Assembly: GCF_013385825.1 (NCBI RefSeq)
Contig: NZ_JACAPG010000012.1
Location: forward strand, 1 to 64,000
Length of the DNA stretch: 64,000 bases
From: Pseudomonas reactans
GTDB lineage: Bacteria > Pseudomonadota > Gammaproteobacteria > Pseudomonadales > Pseudomonadaceae
Direction of reading: 5' to 3'
Below are positions 1 to 8,633 of the stretch, piece after piece (position 1 is the first letter of the stretch; each line of letters opens with the position of its first letter). The notes beneath the pieces are model-generated. The model did no database searches and was not told the origin of the DNA. It was given only the letters and a program-made list of their open reading frames with translations. The position numbers and the translations under genes were made by a program.

Positions 1-70
1 CCGTAAGGGCGGAACCAATAGCAGCCGTGACCGCAGGAATGGATATGTACTCCGATGATCCAGCCCCACG
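1..70. repeat. possible fragment of an interspersed intergenic repeat
   Basis: The first bases before prfB do not read as a supported gene. The segment resembles, from memory, a short intergenic repeat frequent in P. fluorescens genomes, which on the minus strand reads Cys-Gly-x-Gly-x-Tyr-Trp-Phe-Arg-Pro-Tyr. It is cut by the window edge, so its extent is unknown. Low certainty. Confidence 0.25.
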
Positions 71-156
71 CCTTTTCGCCCAGCGGACTGCCGCTCCCCC
101 CCATTTCCCGTTATACTCGCCGGCTTTCAAAAGTTCGCCAACGAGTGCTGCCCGCC

Positions 157-1252
157 ATGGAAATCAACCCGATCCTTAACACCATCAAGGACCTGTCCGA
201 GCGCTCCGAAACTATTCGGGGGTATCTTTGACTACGATCAAAAGCATGAGCGTCTGACCGAAGTCAATCGCGAGCTTGAAGATCCTGCTGTCTGGAACAA
301 ACCTGAATACGCCCAGGAACTGGGCCGCGAGCGCGCTGCGCTGGCGCAGATCGTCGATACCCTTGACGAACTGAACACCGGTCTGGCCGATTGCCGCGAC
401 CTGCTGGACATGGCCGTCGAAGAAAACGACGAAGGCGCAGTGGGCGATGTCGTCGCCGAGCTGGCCCGTCTCGAGGAAAACCTCGCCAAACTCGAATTCC
501 GTCGCATGTTCAGCCACGAGATGGACCCGAACAACGCCTACCTGGACATCCAGGCCGGTTCCGGCGGCACCGAGGCCCAGGACTGGGCAAACATCCTGCT
601 GCGCATGTACCTGCGCTGGGCCGACAAGCGCGGTTTCGAAGCGACCATCATGGAACTGTCCGCCGGTGAAGTCGCCGGTATCAAGGGCGCGACCGTGCAC
701 ATCAAGGGCGAATACGCTTTTGGCTGGCTGCGCACCGAGATCGGCGTACACCGCCTGGTACGCAAGAGCCCGTTCGACTCCGGCAACCGTCGCCACACCT
801 CGTTCTCCGCCGTTTTCGTCTCGCCAGAGATCGACGACAAGGTGGAAATCGAGATCAACCCGGCCGACCTGCGCATCGACACCTATCGCTCCTCCGGTGC
901 CGGTGGTCAGCACGTAAACACCACCGACTCGGCCGTACGTATTACCCACGTACCGACCAACACCGTGGTCAGCTGCCAGAACGAACGTTCCCAGCACGCC
1001 AACAAGGACACCGCCATGAAAATGCTGCGGGCCAAGTTGTATGAGCAGGAAATGCAGAAACGCAACGCCGCATCGCAAGCGCTGGAAGACACCAAGTCGG
1101 ATATCGGCTGGGGTCACCAGATCCGCTCTTATGTGCTCGATGCGTCGCGGATCAAGGATCTGCGCACTAACATCGAACGCAGCGATTGTGACAAGGTACT
1201 CGACGGTGATATCGACGAATACCTTGAAGCCAGCCTGAAATCGGGCCTGTAA
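157..1252 (+). CDS. prfB: peptide chain release factor 2 (RF2), made by programmed +1 frameshift
   Basis: RF2 reads UGA and UAA stop codons and triggers peptide release in the ribosomal A site. Translation starts at ATG 157 and runs 24 codons to an in-frame TGA at 229-231. A +1 shift on CTT-TGA-C continues in the second frame to the stop at 1252, giving about 364 residues, the normal family length (about 365). The SPF stop-codon reading tripeptide falls near residues 204-206 and the catalytic GGQ near 249-251, matching E. coli numbering. lysS follows 31 bp downstream, a common pairing that suggests co-transcription. The frame break is the known autoregulatory device and not a mutation. Confidence 0.97.
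216..232 (+). promoter_or_regulatory. prfB: prfB programmed +1 frameshift site
   Basis: An internal Shine-Dalgarno-like run (CGGGGG, 217-222) stands just upstream of the slippery CTT-TGA-C (226-232). When RF2 is scarce the ribosome pauses on UGA and slips +1, so RF2 controls its own synthesis. The usual spacer TAT is kept. Only the first base of the SD-like element departs from the common AGGGGG. Confidence 0.95.
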
Positions 1253-1283
1253 CACCCCAATCTGTGATGGAAAATTTAAAGAC

Positions 1284-2783
1284 ATGAGCGACCAACAACT
1301 CGACCAGGCCCTGCAACAGGAAGAAAACTCCCTGATCGCCCTGCGCAAGGAAAAGCTTGCTGCCGAGCGCGCCAAGGGCAATGCCTTCCCCAACGACTTC
1401 CGCCGCGAAAACTACTGCGATGCCTTGCAGAAGCAGTACGCGGACAAGACCAAGGAAGAGCTGGCAGAGGCTGCGATCCCGGTCAAGGTGGCAGGTCGCA
1501 TCATGCTCAACCGTGGCTCGTTCATGGTGATCCAGGACATGACCGGTCGCATCCAGGTTTACGTCAACCGCAAGACCTTGCCGGAAGAAACCCTGGCCTC
1601 GGTGAAAACCTGGGACATGGGCGACATCATCGCTGCCGAAGGCACCCTGGCCCGTTCCGGCAAGGGCGACCTGTATGTGGAAATGACCAACGTGCGCCTG
1701 CTGACCAAGTCGCTGCGCCCGCTGCCGGACAAGCACCACGGCCTGACCGACACCGAACAACGCTACCGCCAGCGCTACGTTGACCTGATCGTCAACGAAG
1801 AAGTGCGCCACACCTTCCGTGTGCGCTCACAAGTGATCGCGCACATCCGTACCTTCCTGATGCAGCGTGACTTCCTGGAAGTGGAAACCCCGATGCTGCA
1901 AACCATCCCGGGTGGTGCCGCAGCCAAGCCGTTCGAAACCCACCACAACGCGCTGGACATGGAAATGTTCCTGCGTATCGCGCCGGAGCTGTACCTCAAG
2001 CGTCTTGTTGTTGGCGGCTTCGAAAAAGTGTTCGAGATCAACCGCAACTTCCGTAACGAAGGCGTTTCGACCCGTCACAACCCAGAATTCACCATGTTGG
2101 AGTTCTATCAGGCCTACGCCGACTACGAAGACAACATGGACCTGACCGAAGAACTGTTCCGCGAACTGGCGCAGTTGGTCCTGGGCAGCACCGACGTGCC
2201 GTACGGCGACAAGGTGTTCCACTTCGGCGAGCCGTTCGTGCGTCTGTCGGTGTTCGACTCGATCCTCAAGTACAACCCTGAGCTGACCGCCGACGATCTG
2301 AACGACATCGACAAGGCTCGCGCCATCGCCAAGAAAGCCGGCGCCAAGGTGCTGGGCTTCGAAGGCCTGGGCAAATTGCAGGTGATGATTTTCGAAGAGC
2401 TGGTCGAGCACAAGCTGGAGCAGCCGCACTTCATTACCCAGTACCCGTTCGAAGTGTCGCCGCTGGCCCGTCGCAACGATGACAACCCGAACGTCACCGA
2501 CCGTTTCGAGCTGTTCATCGGCGGCCGCGAAATCGCCAACGCCTACTCTGAGTTGAACGACGCGGAAGACCAGGCCGAGCGCTTCATGGCCCAGGTGGCC
2601 GACAAGGACGCTGGCGACGACGAAGCCATGCACTACGACGCAGACTTCGTCCGCGCCCTGGAATATGGCATGCCGCCAACCGCCGGTGAAGGTATCGGCA
2701 TCGACCGTCTGGTGATGCTGTTGACCAATTCGCCGTCGATCCGCGACGTGATCTTGTTCCCGCACATGCGGCCACAAGCGTAA
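1284..2783 (+). CDS. lysS: lysyl-tRNA synthetase, class II
   Basis: Charges tRNA-Lys with lysine in the cytoplasm. The 499-residue protein has the full class II layout: an N-terminal OB-fold anticodon-binding domain (about residues 60-160), motif 2 with FRNEG near residue 256, and motif 3 GIGIDR near residue 470, close to the C-terminus. Length and ends match bacterial LysS. It follows prfB closely and ends at a strong Rho-independent terminator, so prfB-lysS is probably one unit. Confidence 0.98.
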   Translation: MSDQQLDQALQQEENSLIALRKEKLAAERAKGNAFPNDFRRENYCDALQKQYADKTKEELAEAAIPVKVAGRIMLNRGSFMVIQDMTGRIQVYVNRKTLPEETLASVKTWDMGDIIAAEGTLARSGKGDLYVEMTNVRLLTKSLRPLPDKHHGLTDTEQRYRQRYVDLIVNEEVRHTFRVRSQVIAHIRTFLMQRDFLEVETPMLQTIPGGAAAKPFETHHNALDMEMFLRIAPELYLKRLVVGGFEKVFEINRNFRNEGVSTRHNPEFTMLEFYQAYADYEDNMDLTEELFRELAQLVLGSTDVPYGDKVFHFGEPFVRLSVFDSILKYNPELTADDLNDIDKARAIAKKAGAKVLGFEGLGKLQVMIFEELVEHKLEQPHFITQYPFEVSPLARRNDDNPNVTDRFELFIGGREIANAYSELNDAEDQAERFMAQVADKDAGDDEAMHYDADFVRALEYGMPPTAGEGIGIDRLVMLLTNSPSIRDVILFPHMRPQA

Positions 2784-2800
2784 CCGAAGCGAAATCCGAA

Positions 2801-2827
2801 GCCGCCTTTTATAAGGCGGCTTTTTTA
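2801..2827 (+). terminator. Rho-independent terminator after lysS
   Basis: Perfect 8-bp stem GCCGCCTT/AAGGCGGC (2801-2808 with 2813-2820), a four-base loop, then six T residues. It lies 18 bp after the lysS stop. Confidence 0.93.
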
Positions 2828-2889
2828 TGTGGCGTCTTTAAGCGTCAAGCAAACAGCGCCAGGTTTTGATCTATTCAAGGATGTGAGTC

Positions 2890-3606
2890 GTGAACCGCGT
2901 AACCGCTCAAGAAGGCGCCGCCGGCATTGCCGCTGCCGTGGCTGAAAGCGTCCAGTACCAGGGCCGCAAGGCCAGTCGTCGGGGTAGCGAGCAACGCAGA
3001 CAAGACATTCTCGATGCAGCCATGCGCATTGTGGTGCGTGATGGTGTGCGGGCTGTGCGCCATCGCGCGGTGGCCGCGGAGGCGGGGGTGCCGTTGTCGG
3101 CCACCACCTACTATTTCAAGGACATTGATGACCTGCTCACCGATACCTTCGCCCAATACGTCGAGCGCAGCGCTGCGTTCATGGGCAAGCTGTGGGTGCG
3201 CAACGAAGGCCTGCTGCGCGAGATGGTCGCCTATGGCGATGGCAGCCCGCAGTCACGTTCGCAACTGGCGGATGACATTGCGCGCCTGACTGCCGATTAC
3301 GTCTTGCGTCAGCTGACCAACCGTCGTGAGCACTTGATGGCTGAGCAGGCGTTCCGTCAGGAAGCCTTGCTCAACCCGCGTCTGGCCGAGTTGGTACGTT
3401 CCCACCAGCAGATTCTGTTGCAGGGCACCGGGCAGTTTTTCCAGGTGCTGGGCTCCCGTGAGCCACAACAGGATGCCAAAGTGTTGACGGCGATAATCAG
3501 TCGGATGGAATATCAGGGCCTGCTGGGCGGCGCAGAGCCTCTGACCGGTGAAGAGATGCTTGAGATTCTCAAGCGTTACATGCATTTGGTGTTGGCCTCG
3601 GTCTGA
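2890..3606 (+). CDS. TetR/AcrR family transcriptional regulator
   Basis: DNA-binding repressor of unknown target. The 238-residue product has a basic, low-complexity N-terminus and then a TetR helix-turn-helix at about residues 35-82 (QDILDAAMRIV, then AVAAEAGVPLSATTYYF). The GTG start at 2890 has an AAGGA ribosome site upstream. A TetR gene next to lysS is a conserved arrangement in Pseudomonas. The lipoprotein gene begins 17 bp after its stop and may be co-transcribed. The ligand cannot be told from the sequence. Confidence 0.9.
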   Translation: MNRVTAQEGAAGIAAAVAESVQYQGRKASRRGSEQRRQDILDAAMRIVVRDGVRAVRHRAVAAEAGVPLSATTYYFKDIDDLLTDTFAQYVERSAAFMGKLWVRNEGLLREMVAYGDGSPQSRSQLADDIARLTADYVLRQLTNRREHLMAEQAFRQEALLNPRLAELVRSHQQILLQGTGQFFQVLGSREPQQDAKVLTAIISRMEYQGLLGGAEPLTGEEMLEILKRYMHLVLASV

Positions 3607-3622
3607 CACCGGGGGATGTTCA

Positions 3623-4171
3623 ATGAAAACCTGGCGTGTGGTTGTAATCGCCTTGTCGTTCCTGCTGCTCAGCGGTTGCCTGGTGACTTTCAAGGACCCG
3701 CTGCCGGCCCATGACGCCGCGCCGCAGGCTTTGCTGGGCCAATGGTCGAGCAAAAATGCCTGGGGCGAGCCGCTCAACCTGCACATCAGCGCCGTTGGTG
3801 ATTACCGTTACAAAGCCGTGAGCTACCCTACAGCCAAGCCGGGCCAGCGTGACGAGTATCTGTTCAGCGTTTCGCGCCATGGCAGCCGCTGGTATTTGTC
3901 GGCGCCGCTGCCGGCCAAGCTCGGTGGGCATTTCATCCTCGCGGGCTTCGAAATCAACGAAAAGCATGAATTGGTGGTCTACAACCTCGACCTGGAGCAG
4001 ATCCATCAAGCCATAGACCAAAAGGCGTTGCACGGCAGTACCGTGGAAACCGTCGAAGGTGCTGGCGTGTTGGTGGACAGCCCCTTGGACCAGGTGTTTG
4101 CCTACCTGGATGACCCGGCCAACGCCGATGTATTCGTGGAAGCCGTGCGCTACCAGCGTGCGGGCAAATAA
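3623..4171 (+). CDS. predicted lipoprotein of unknown function
   Basis: A 182-residue protein with a signal peptide and lipobox (FLLLSGC, Cys near residue 19). It should be lipid-anchored; residues after the Cys (LVTFKD) do not show an Asp at +2, so outer-membrane placement is more likely. The body has no motif I recognise. The reading frame is open further upstream, but ATG 3623 is chosen because it gives the intact signal peptide just after the regulator stop. It sits in a same-strand run between the TetR gene and the QEGLA-motif gene. Confidence 0.8.
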   Translation: MKTWRVVVIALSFLLLSGCLVTFKDPLPAHDAAPQALLGQWSSKNAWGEPLNLHISAVGDYRYKAVSYPTAKPGQRDEYLFSVSRHGSRWYLSAPLPAKLGGHFILAGFEINEKHELVVYNLDLEQIHQAIDQKALHGSTVETVEGAGVLVDSPLDQVFAYLDDPANADVFVEAVRYQRAGK

Positions 4172-4192
4172 CGTTTAAAGAGGAAGCACCGG

Positions 4193-5470
4193 GTGGACGA
4201 TTACCAGCAGACGATACGCACCTTGTCTGATCGCATTGTGCTGGCGCAAACACCGATTCGCGTCCTCGACGCCGTGAAGTGGGACGAGAATATTCGCCAG
4301 GGATTCCTCAAGGCCAAGGGCAAGGAAATGCCGGCGGTGAGTCGCGACTACTACCTCAACCGGCCGCTGGCGTTCGACTCCAGCGCGGTGAAGCTGGAGT
4401 TCCAGAACATCGAGCGCGACATCACCCGTCGCCTCGGCCAGTTCAGCCCGGTGGGGCAGATCATGCGCCGCATGTGCAAGGAATACCGCATGGTGGTGCG
4501 CATGCTCGAAGCGCGCGGCACCGAGGATTTCGGGCTGATTTCCCAGGAGCTTTATGGCGCCGCCTCCGATGCGTTTCACGCCGGCGACCCGACGCTGGCC
4601 GACCTGGGTCTGATGCTTTCGGACTACCTGAACAATATCGACGGCCGTGGTGACCTCAAAGATGAAGCCAAGACCCTCACCGCGAAGGACGCCGTGGCCC
4701 TGCTGCAAACCCGCTTGAACAAAGTGTTTGGCGAGGCCGAAGAGACCATCCGCGTGTTCGAGTCCGACGGTATCGTCGCCGACGCGGCGGCGGGCGCCGA
4801 CTACATCAAGATCCGCGCCGATGCGATGTTCAACGACCGCGACGTGCGTGCCCTGGAGGTGCATGAAGGCCTGGTGCATGTCGGCACCACCTTGAATGGC
4901 CAGAACCAGCCGATCTGCACCTTCCTGTCCAAAGGCCCGCCGTCGTCCACCGTGACCCAGGAAGGCCTGGCGATCCTGATGGAAATCATTACCTTCGCCT
5001 CCTACCCGAGCCGCCTGCGCAAGCTGACCAACCGCACCCGCGCCATCCATATGGTGGAAGAGGGCGCCGACTTCCTGCAGGTGTTCGAGTTCTTCCGCGA
5101 GCAAGGCTTTGAAATGGCCGAAAGCTACGGCAACGCCAGTCGCGTTTTCCGTGGCTCGGTGCCGACCGGTCTGCCGTTTACCAAGGATTTGTCCTACCTC
5201 AAGGGCTTTATCATGGTCTACAACTACATCCAGCTCGCCGTGCGCAAAGGCAAGCTGGAACAAGTGCCGCTGCTGTTCTGCGGCAAGACCACCCTGGAAG
5301 ACATGCGTACCCTGCGCCAACTGGTGGACGAAGGCCTGGTGGTACCGCCAAAGTACCTGCCGGAGCAGTTCCGCGACATGAATGCACTGGCGGCGTGGAT
5401 GTGTTTCTCCAACTTCCTCAACCACTTGAGCCTGGATCGGATCGAGGCGGATTACTCCAATATCCTTTAA
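4193..5470 (+). CDS. QEGLA-motif protein of the DUF1704 (tyrosine carboxypeptidase-like) family
   Basis: 425 residues, usually annotated 'flavohemoglobin expression-modulating QEGLA motif protein'. The sequence shows a metallopeptidase-like zinc site: HEGLVH at residues 224-229 (H224, E225, H229) and the QEGLA glutamate at 257 as a likely third ligand. DUF1704 also covers the eukaryotic tubulin/MAP tyrosine carboxypeptidases (MATCAP type), so a cytoplasmic carboxypeptidase activity is a better guess than the historic name; that is inference. The start is GTG 4193 with GAGGAAG upstream. No signal peptide is present. Confidence 0.85.
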   Translation: MDDYQQTIRTLSDRIVLAQTPIRVLDAVKWDENIRQGFLKAKGKEMPAVSRDYYLNRPLAFDSSAVKLEFQNIERDITRRLGQFSPVGQIMRRMCKEYRMVVRMLEARGTEDFGLISQELYGAASDAFHAGDPTLADLGLMLSDYLNNIDGRGDLKDEAKTLTAKDAVALLQTRLNKVFGEAEETIRVFESDGIVADAAAGADYIKIRADAMFNDRDVRALEVHEGLVHVGTTLNGQNQPICTFLSKGPPSSTVTQEGLAILMEIITFASYPSRLRKLTNRTRAIHMVEEGADFLQVFEFFREQGFEMAESYGNASRVFRGSVPTGLPFTKDLSYLKGFIMVYNYIQLAVRKGKLEQVPLLFCGKTTLEDMRTLRQLVDEGLVVPPKYLPEQFRDMNALAAWMCFSNFLNHLSLDRIEADYSNIL

Positions 5471-5483
5471 TTACCGTCTCCCT

Positions 5484-5582
5484 TGTAGGAGCGAGCTTGC
5501 TCGCGAAGAAACTTAAGGCGCCGCGTGCTTTCAGGGGACCCGCGTCATCGTTGACGTTTTTCGCGAGCAAGCTCGCTCCTAC
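5484..5582. repeat. REP doublet (REPIN), GCGAGC-TT-GCTCGC class
   Basis: Two inverted REP arms: TGTAGGAGCGAGCTTGCTCG at the left (5484-5507 with its GCGAA end) and its reverse complement at the right (5560-5581), separated by about 52 bp. Each arm is itself a short hairpin. It lies between the QEGLA gene and the next lipoprotein gene. Mobilised elsewhere by RAYT transposases; none is present in this window. Confidence 0.93.
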
Positions 5583-5600
5583 GGGAGGGCGCTATTTCTG

Positions 5601-6521
5601 ATGAGGCTTCAACGGATGAGAATCCTCGGCATTTTGTGCCTGCTACTCACATTGAACGGCTGCAGCTCGCTGCTGTTCTATCCCGAGCTCGGCCTGCCGT
5701 TCACGCCGGAAAAAGCCCACCTGCACTACCGCGACGTCACCCTGACCACCACTGACGGCGTGAAGCTCCACGCCTGGTGGCTGCCGGCCAAACCCGGTGT
5801 GCCGCTCAAGGGCACGGTGCTGCATTTGCACGGTAACGGCGGCAACCTGGCCTGGCATCTGGGCGGCAGTTGGTGGTTGCCCGAACAAGGTTATCAAGTT
5901 CTGCTGCTGGACTATCGCGGCTACGGCTTGTCGGAAGGCAAACCCTCGCTGCCCGCGATCTATCAGGATGTGGACGCGGCGTTCCGCTGGATCGACAAGG
6001 CGCCTGAAACCCATGGCCAACCGCTGATCGTCCTCGGCCAAAGCCTGGGCGGGGCGTTGGCGGTGCATTACCTGGCTGCCCATCCGGAGCGCCAATCCCA
6101 GCTCAAGGCCCTGGTGCTGGACGGTGTGCCTGCCAGTTATCGTGACGTAGGACAATTTGCCCTGAGTACCTCCTGGTTAACATGGCCATTCCAGGTGCCC
6201 CTGTCCTGGCTGGTGCCGGACGGCGACAGTGCAATCTATGCCATGCCCCAACTCACCGGTGTGCCGAAGTTGTTGTTCCACAGCCTGGACGACCCGATTG
6301 TGCCCGTGGCCAATGGCATCCGCCTCTATCAGGCCGCACCGCCGCCACGGGTGTTGCAACTGACCCGGGGTGGGCATGTGCAGACCTTTGCCGACAAGAC
6401 CTGGCAAACCGTGATGCTGCGCTACCTGGACGACCCGCAGCACTTCAACGGCTTGCGCCGCCTGGGCGAAATTCCGAACTACCCCATTCCTAAAGTTGAT
6501 TCATCAGAGAGCCCGCAATGA
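5601..6521 (+). CDS. alpha/beta hydrolase, predicted lipoprotein
   Basis: 306 residues with a lipoprotein signal (LTLNGC, Cys near residue 21) and an alpha/beta-hydrolase fold. The oxyanion-hole motif is HGNGGN near residue 78, the nucleophile elbow GQSLGG near residue 150 supplies the serine, DDPIVP near residue 230 the acid, and GGH near residue 258 the histidine. It resembles the YfhR/ABHD13 type of serine hydrolase. Substrate unknown. GGAGGG lies 11 bp before ATG 5601; a second ATG at 5616 is possible. Its stop overlaps the start of the next gene by 4 bp, so the two are translationally coupled. Confidence 0.9.
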   Translation: MRLQRMRILGILCLLLTLNGCSSLLFYPELGLPFTPEKAHLHYRDVTLTTTDGVKLHAWWLPAKPGVPLKGTVLHLHGNGGNLAWHLGGSWWLPEQGYQVLLLDYRGYGLSEGKPSLPAIYQDVDAAFRWIDKAPETHGQPLIVLGQSLGGALAVHYLAAHPERQSQLKALVLDGVPASYRDVGQFALSTSWLTWPFQVPLSWLVPDGDSAIYAMPQLTGVPKLLFHSLDDPIVPVANGIRLYQAAPPPRVLQLTRGGHVQTFADKTWQTVMLRYLDDPQHFNGLRRLGEIPNYPIPKVDSSESPQ

Positions 6522-6844
6522 GCGAAGAACGCAACATGATCCCGCTGATCCTCACCGGCATTGGCACCATCATCGGCACCGTCGGTTGCCTGTGGTTCTA
6601 CGGTTACCTGCACTTCGCTAAACCGGAAGATGCGTTGCTGCTAAGCGACTTCACCATGCTCAAGACCGTGCCGGGCGAGGACTACAAGATCTCCCTGACC
6701 CCGGCTGCGCAAGTGGCGCAGTGCGTGGATGGCGTGCTGGTGATGTTCGATACGGAGCAGAAAGGCCTGACGGGTGTGCTCGTGAACAATAAGAAACAGG
6801 CGGTGCGTTGCATGGGCCAGGAGACGCCGCAACTGCAGCAATAA
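6518..6844 (+). CDS. small single-pass membrane protein, unknown function
   Basis: 108 residues with one N-terminal membrane segment (about residues 7-30, IPLILTGIGTIIGTVGCLWF) and a soluble tail rich in Gln at the end. Two Cys residues stand in the tail (CVDG, RCMG). ATG 6518 overlaps the hydrolase stop (ATGA), which points to an operon with it. I do not recognise the family beyond a conserved Pseudomonas hypothetical protein. Confidence 0.8.
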   Translation: MSEERNMIPLILTGIGTIIGTVGCLWFYGYLHFAKPEDALLLSDFTMLKTVPGEDYKISLTPAAQVAQCVDGVLVMFDTEQKGLTGVLVNNKKQAVRCMGQETPQLQQ

Positions 6845-6855
6845 CCGAGACAGGC

Positions 6856-6883
6856 GGAACCATATTTCGTACGAGACCACTGA
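6856..6883 (+). promoter_or_regulatory. hrp box (HrpL-type ECF sigma factor promoter)
   Basis: GGAACC (6856-6861), a 15-base spacer, CCAC (6877-6880) and A at 6883. This fits the consensus GGAACC-N15/16-CCACNNA recognised by HrpL and its RspL homologues, which drive type III secretion genes. The only departure is T where the extended consensus GGAACCNA has A. It ends 60 bp before the ATG of the small Gly/Gln-rich gene. Confidence 0.75.
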
Positions 6884-6943
6884 TGGGGGTGTCAGCAAAA
6901 CTGAGACACAACTTCTTTGATCGTGGACTTACGGAGCGTGAAT

Positions 6944-7207
6944 ATGGTGGATGGTATCGGTGGCGCGGGGAATATGGTCGGCAGCCTATTTGGTGGTATG
7001 GACCAGATGCAGCAGGCGGGTGGCCAGCAGAAGCAGCAGTTGGACCCGGAAATGCTGAAGAAGATGCTGGAAGATATGTTGGCCGGTGCGAGTGGTAGCC
7101 AGGGCGGCGGCGGAGCAGGGGGCGGTGGTAATGATCCTCAGGCCGAAGGCCAGCGTCAGCAAATCCAGATACCCCAAATGAACAGTGGCCAAGTTAACTT
7201 CATGTAA
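6944..7207 (+). CDS. small Gly/Gln-rich, Cys-free protein, candidate HrpL-regulated harpin-like protein
   Basis: 87 residues from ATG 6944, which has CGGAG upstream; the open frame continues upstream but without a good ribosome site. By count about 24% Gly and 17% Gln, nine Met, and no Cys, Trp, Tyr or His. A Gly-rich N-terminus (GIGGAGNMVGSLFGGM) precedes a short amphipathic helix (DPEMLKKMLEDMLAG, about residues 34-48), then a GGGGAGGGG run and a Gln-rich tail. This composition resembles harpins and other small type III-secreted helper proteins, though it is shorter than HrpZ or HrpW and I see no family match. The hrp box upstream and the terminator downstream make it a single-gene unit. 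Secretion is inferred only. Confidence 0.75.
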   Translation: MVDGIGGAGNMVGSLFGGMDQMQQAGGQQKQQLDPEMLKKMLEDMLAGASGSQGGGGAGGGGNDPQAEGQRQQIQIPQMNSGQVNFM

Positions 7208-7210
7208 ATA

Positions 7211-7242
7211 AAAGAACCCCGCCGAAGTGCGGGGTTCTTTTT
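7211..7242. terminator. bidirectional Rho-independent terminator
   Basis: 12-bp stem AAAGAACCCCGC/GCGGGGTTCTTT (7211-7222 with 7229-7240) with a six-base loop and T-runs on both strands. It serves the Gly/Gln-rich gene on the plus strand and the OmpA lipoprotein gene on the minus strand. Confidence 0.93.
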
Positions 7243-7253
7243 ACAGCAATCGA

Positions 7254-8039
7254 TCAGTTGGCAACGGAAGAGCGTGGAGCAACTGGCTGATTGTCGTTGG
7301 AGATGGTCACTTCAACGCGGCGATTCATGGCACGGCCGGAGACGCTGCCGTTATCGGCAACCGGGTATTCCTTGCCGTAACCCTGAGTCACGATGCGTGA
7401 GATGTCCACGCCCTGCTGAGCCAGTGCACGTTGCACGGACGCTGCACGACGCTCGGACAGGCTCTGGTTGTACGAATCGGAACCGGTGCTGTCGGTGTAG
7501 CCTTCGACGATCACCTTGCGGTCCGGGTTGTCGCGCAGGAACTGAGCCAGCTTGGTGATATTCACCAGGCCGCTGGATTTCAGGTCGGACTTGTTGGTGG
7601 CGAACAACACATCACCAAACGTCACCAGGGTGCCGCGGTCGGTTTGCTTGGCGTTCAAACTGTTTTGCAGTTGTTTGATCTGTGCATCACGGGCATCCAG
7701 CAGAGCGCGAGCCCGTTCGTCGCCGGCGTTTTTCAGCTTGGCTTCGGATTCACGCAGCACGATGGTGTCTTTGGCCACTTCAACGCGCTGGTTGGTCAGG
7801 TAAGCCAGTTGGTCGACTTTCTTCTCGTCTTCCTTATCGCGGTAGGCCTTGTCAGCCTTGTCCAGCCATTCGCTGGCGTCCTTGGTTTCCAGTGCCGCAA
7901 GTTTGGTGGCTTGCGGGTTGGTCTGCAGGGAGGAGAAGTTGGTCCGCGCGTTTTCCAGGTTCGCGTTCGGCGGAGTGGAGCAGGCCGCCAGTGCAACGCT
8001 CATCGCCAGCAGGGCAGGGATCATCAATTGTTTACGCAT
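7254..8039 (-). CDS. lptF: OmpA-family lipoprotein, LptF (lipotoxin F) type
   Basis: 261 residues: lipobox (VALAAC, Cys near residue 20), a DUF4398-like helical region (about 25-120) and a C-terminal OmpA peptidoglycan-binding domain (about 135-245; VTFGDVLFATNKSDL, then GYTDSTG and NQSLSERRAASV). It should tether the outer membrane to peptidoglycan. The arrangement, a DUF4398 lipoprotein gene upstream and ppc-adk nearby, matches the P. aeruginosa lptF locus. AAAGGA precedes the start. Expression probably comes from the AlgU-like promoter ahead of the upstream gene. Confidence 0.9.
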   Translation of the reverse strand: MRKQLMIPALLAMSVALAACSTPPNANLENARTNFSSLQTNPQATKLAALETKDASEWLDKADKAYRDKEDEKKVDQLAYLTNQRVEVAKDTIVLRESEAKLKNAGDERARALLDARDAQIKQLQNSLNAKQTDRGTLVTFGDVLFATNKSDLKSSGLVNITKLAQFLRDNPDRKVIVEGYTDSTGSDSYNQSLSERRAASVQRALAQQGVDISRIVTQGYGKEYPVADNGSVSGRAMNRRVEVTISNDNQPVAPRSSVAN

Positions 8040-8094
8040 AGTCGTGTCGTCCTTTCAATTCTTTAACGGGTGCGATTTAGTCACAGGAGGCGTC

Positions 8095-8520
8095 TTACTT
8101 CTGCTGGATAGCAGCCGGACGCATGCCTTCCTTACGCAACTCATCAACAGCCTTCTGGGAATCCTTCACAGCCTGTTCAGCCTTGGCGGCCTGGGATTTG
8201 CGCTCTGCGACACGGGCGTCCCACTCGGCTTGTTCAGCCAACTGGCGAGCTTTGTCGTAGTTCTTGTCGTGCATGGCAATTTCGGCTTCTTTGAGCTTGT
8301 CCTGGGCCGACTTCATTTCCACCGCTGCGTACTCAGTACCGCCGGCGCTGACAGCGCTGTTCACGGCGGACTGGGTGACCGCGTACTGCTCGGTTGGAGG
8401 GTTGCCGGCACAGCCCGCCAGAACGAAGCTGGTGCCGATTGCCAGCGCGGCCAATTTGAGCCCGCGCAGGTGGTTAAACGAGGATTTGGCAGTGCTGGTC
8501 TTCATCGTCTTCAACTCCAT
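8095..8520 (-). CDS. DUF4398 lipoprotein, partner gene of lptF
   Basis: 141 residues. The start at 8520 is chosen because AGGAG lies 7 bp upstream; the frame is open for 12 more codons without one. Signal peptide with lipobox SFVLAGC (Cys near residue 36), then an Ala/Glu/Lys-rich helical, coiled-coil-like body typical of DUF4398. The outer membrane is the likely location. The gap to lptF is 55 bp with no terminator, so the two form an operon. A structural or spacer role at the envelope is inferred. Confidence 0.87.
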   Translation of the reverse strand: MELKTMKTSTAKSSFNHLRGLKLAALAIGTSFVLAGCAGNPPTEQYAVTQSAVNSAVSAGGTEYAAVEMKSAQDKLKEAEIAMHDKNYDKARQLAEQAEWDARVAERKSQAAKAEQAVKDSQKAVDELRKEGMRPAAIQQK

Positions 8521-8633
8521 TGGATAACTCCTGATAAACATCAAAATCCATGTCACTGGTCTGCGGCGGCGGGCTGTGCACTGATGCGCAAATTGCCCTT
8601 TAAAACGACCGTTCCAAGTGATGGCTTACTGGC

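Noticed and set aside
229..231. In-frame TGA in prfB
   Set aside because: It is the programmed +1 frameshift site with the expected CTT-TGA-C context, not a disabling mutation.
6856..6883. Reading the hrp box as an AlgU (sigma-22) promoter
   Set aside because: GGAACC and CCAC fit HrpL better; AlgU needs GAACTT and a TCtgA-type -10 at 16-17 bases, which is not met.
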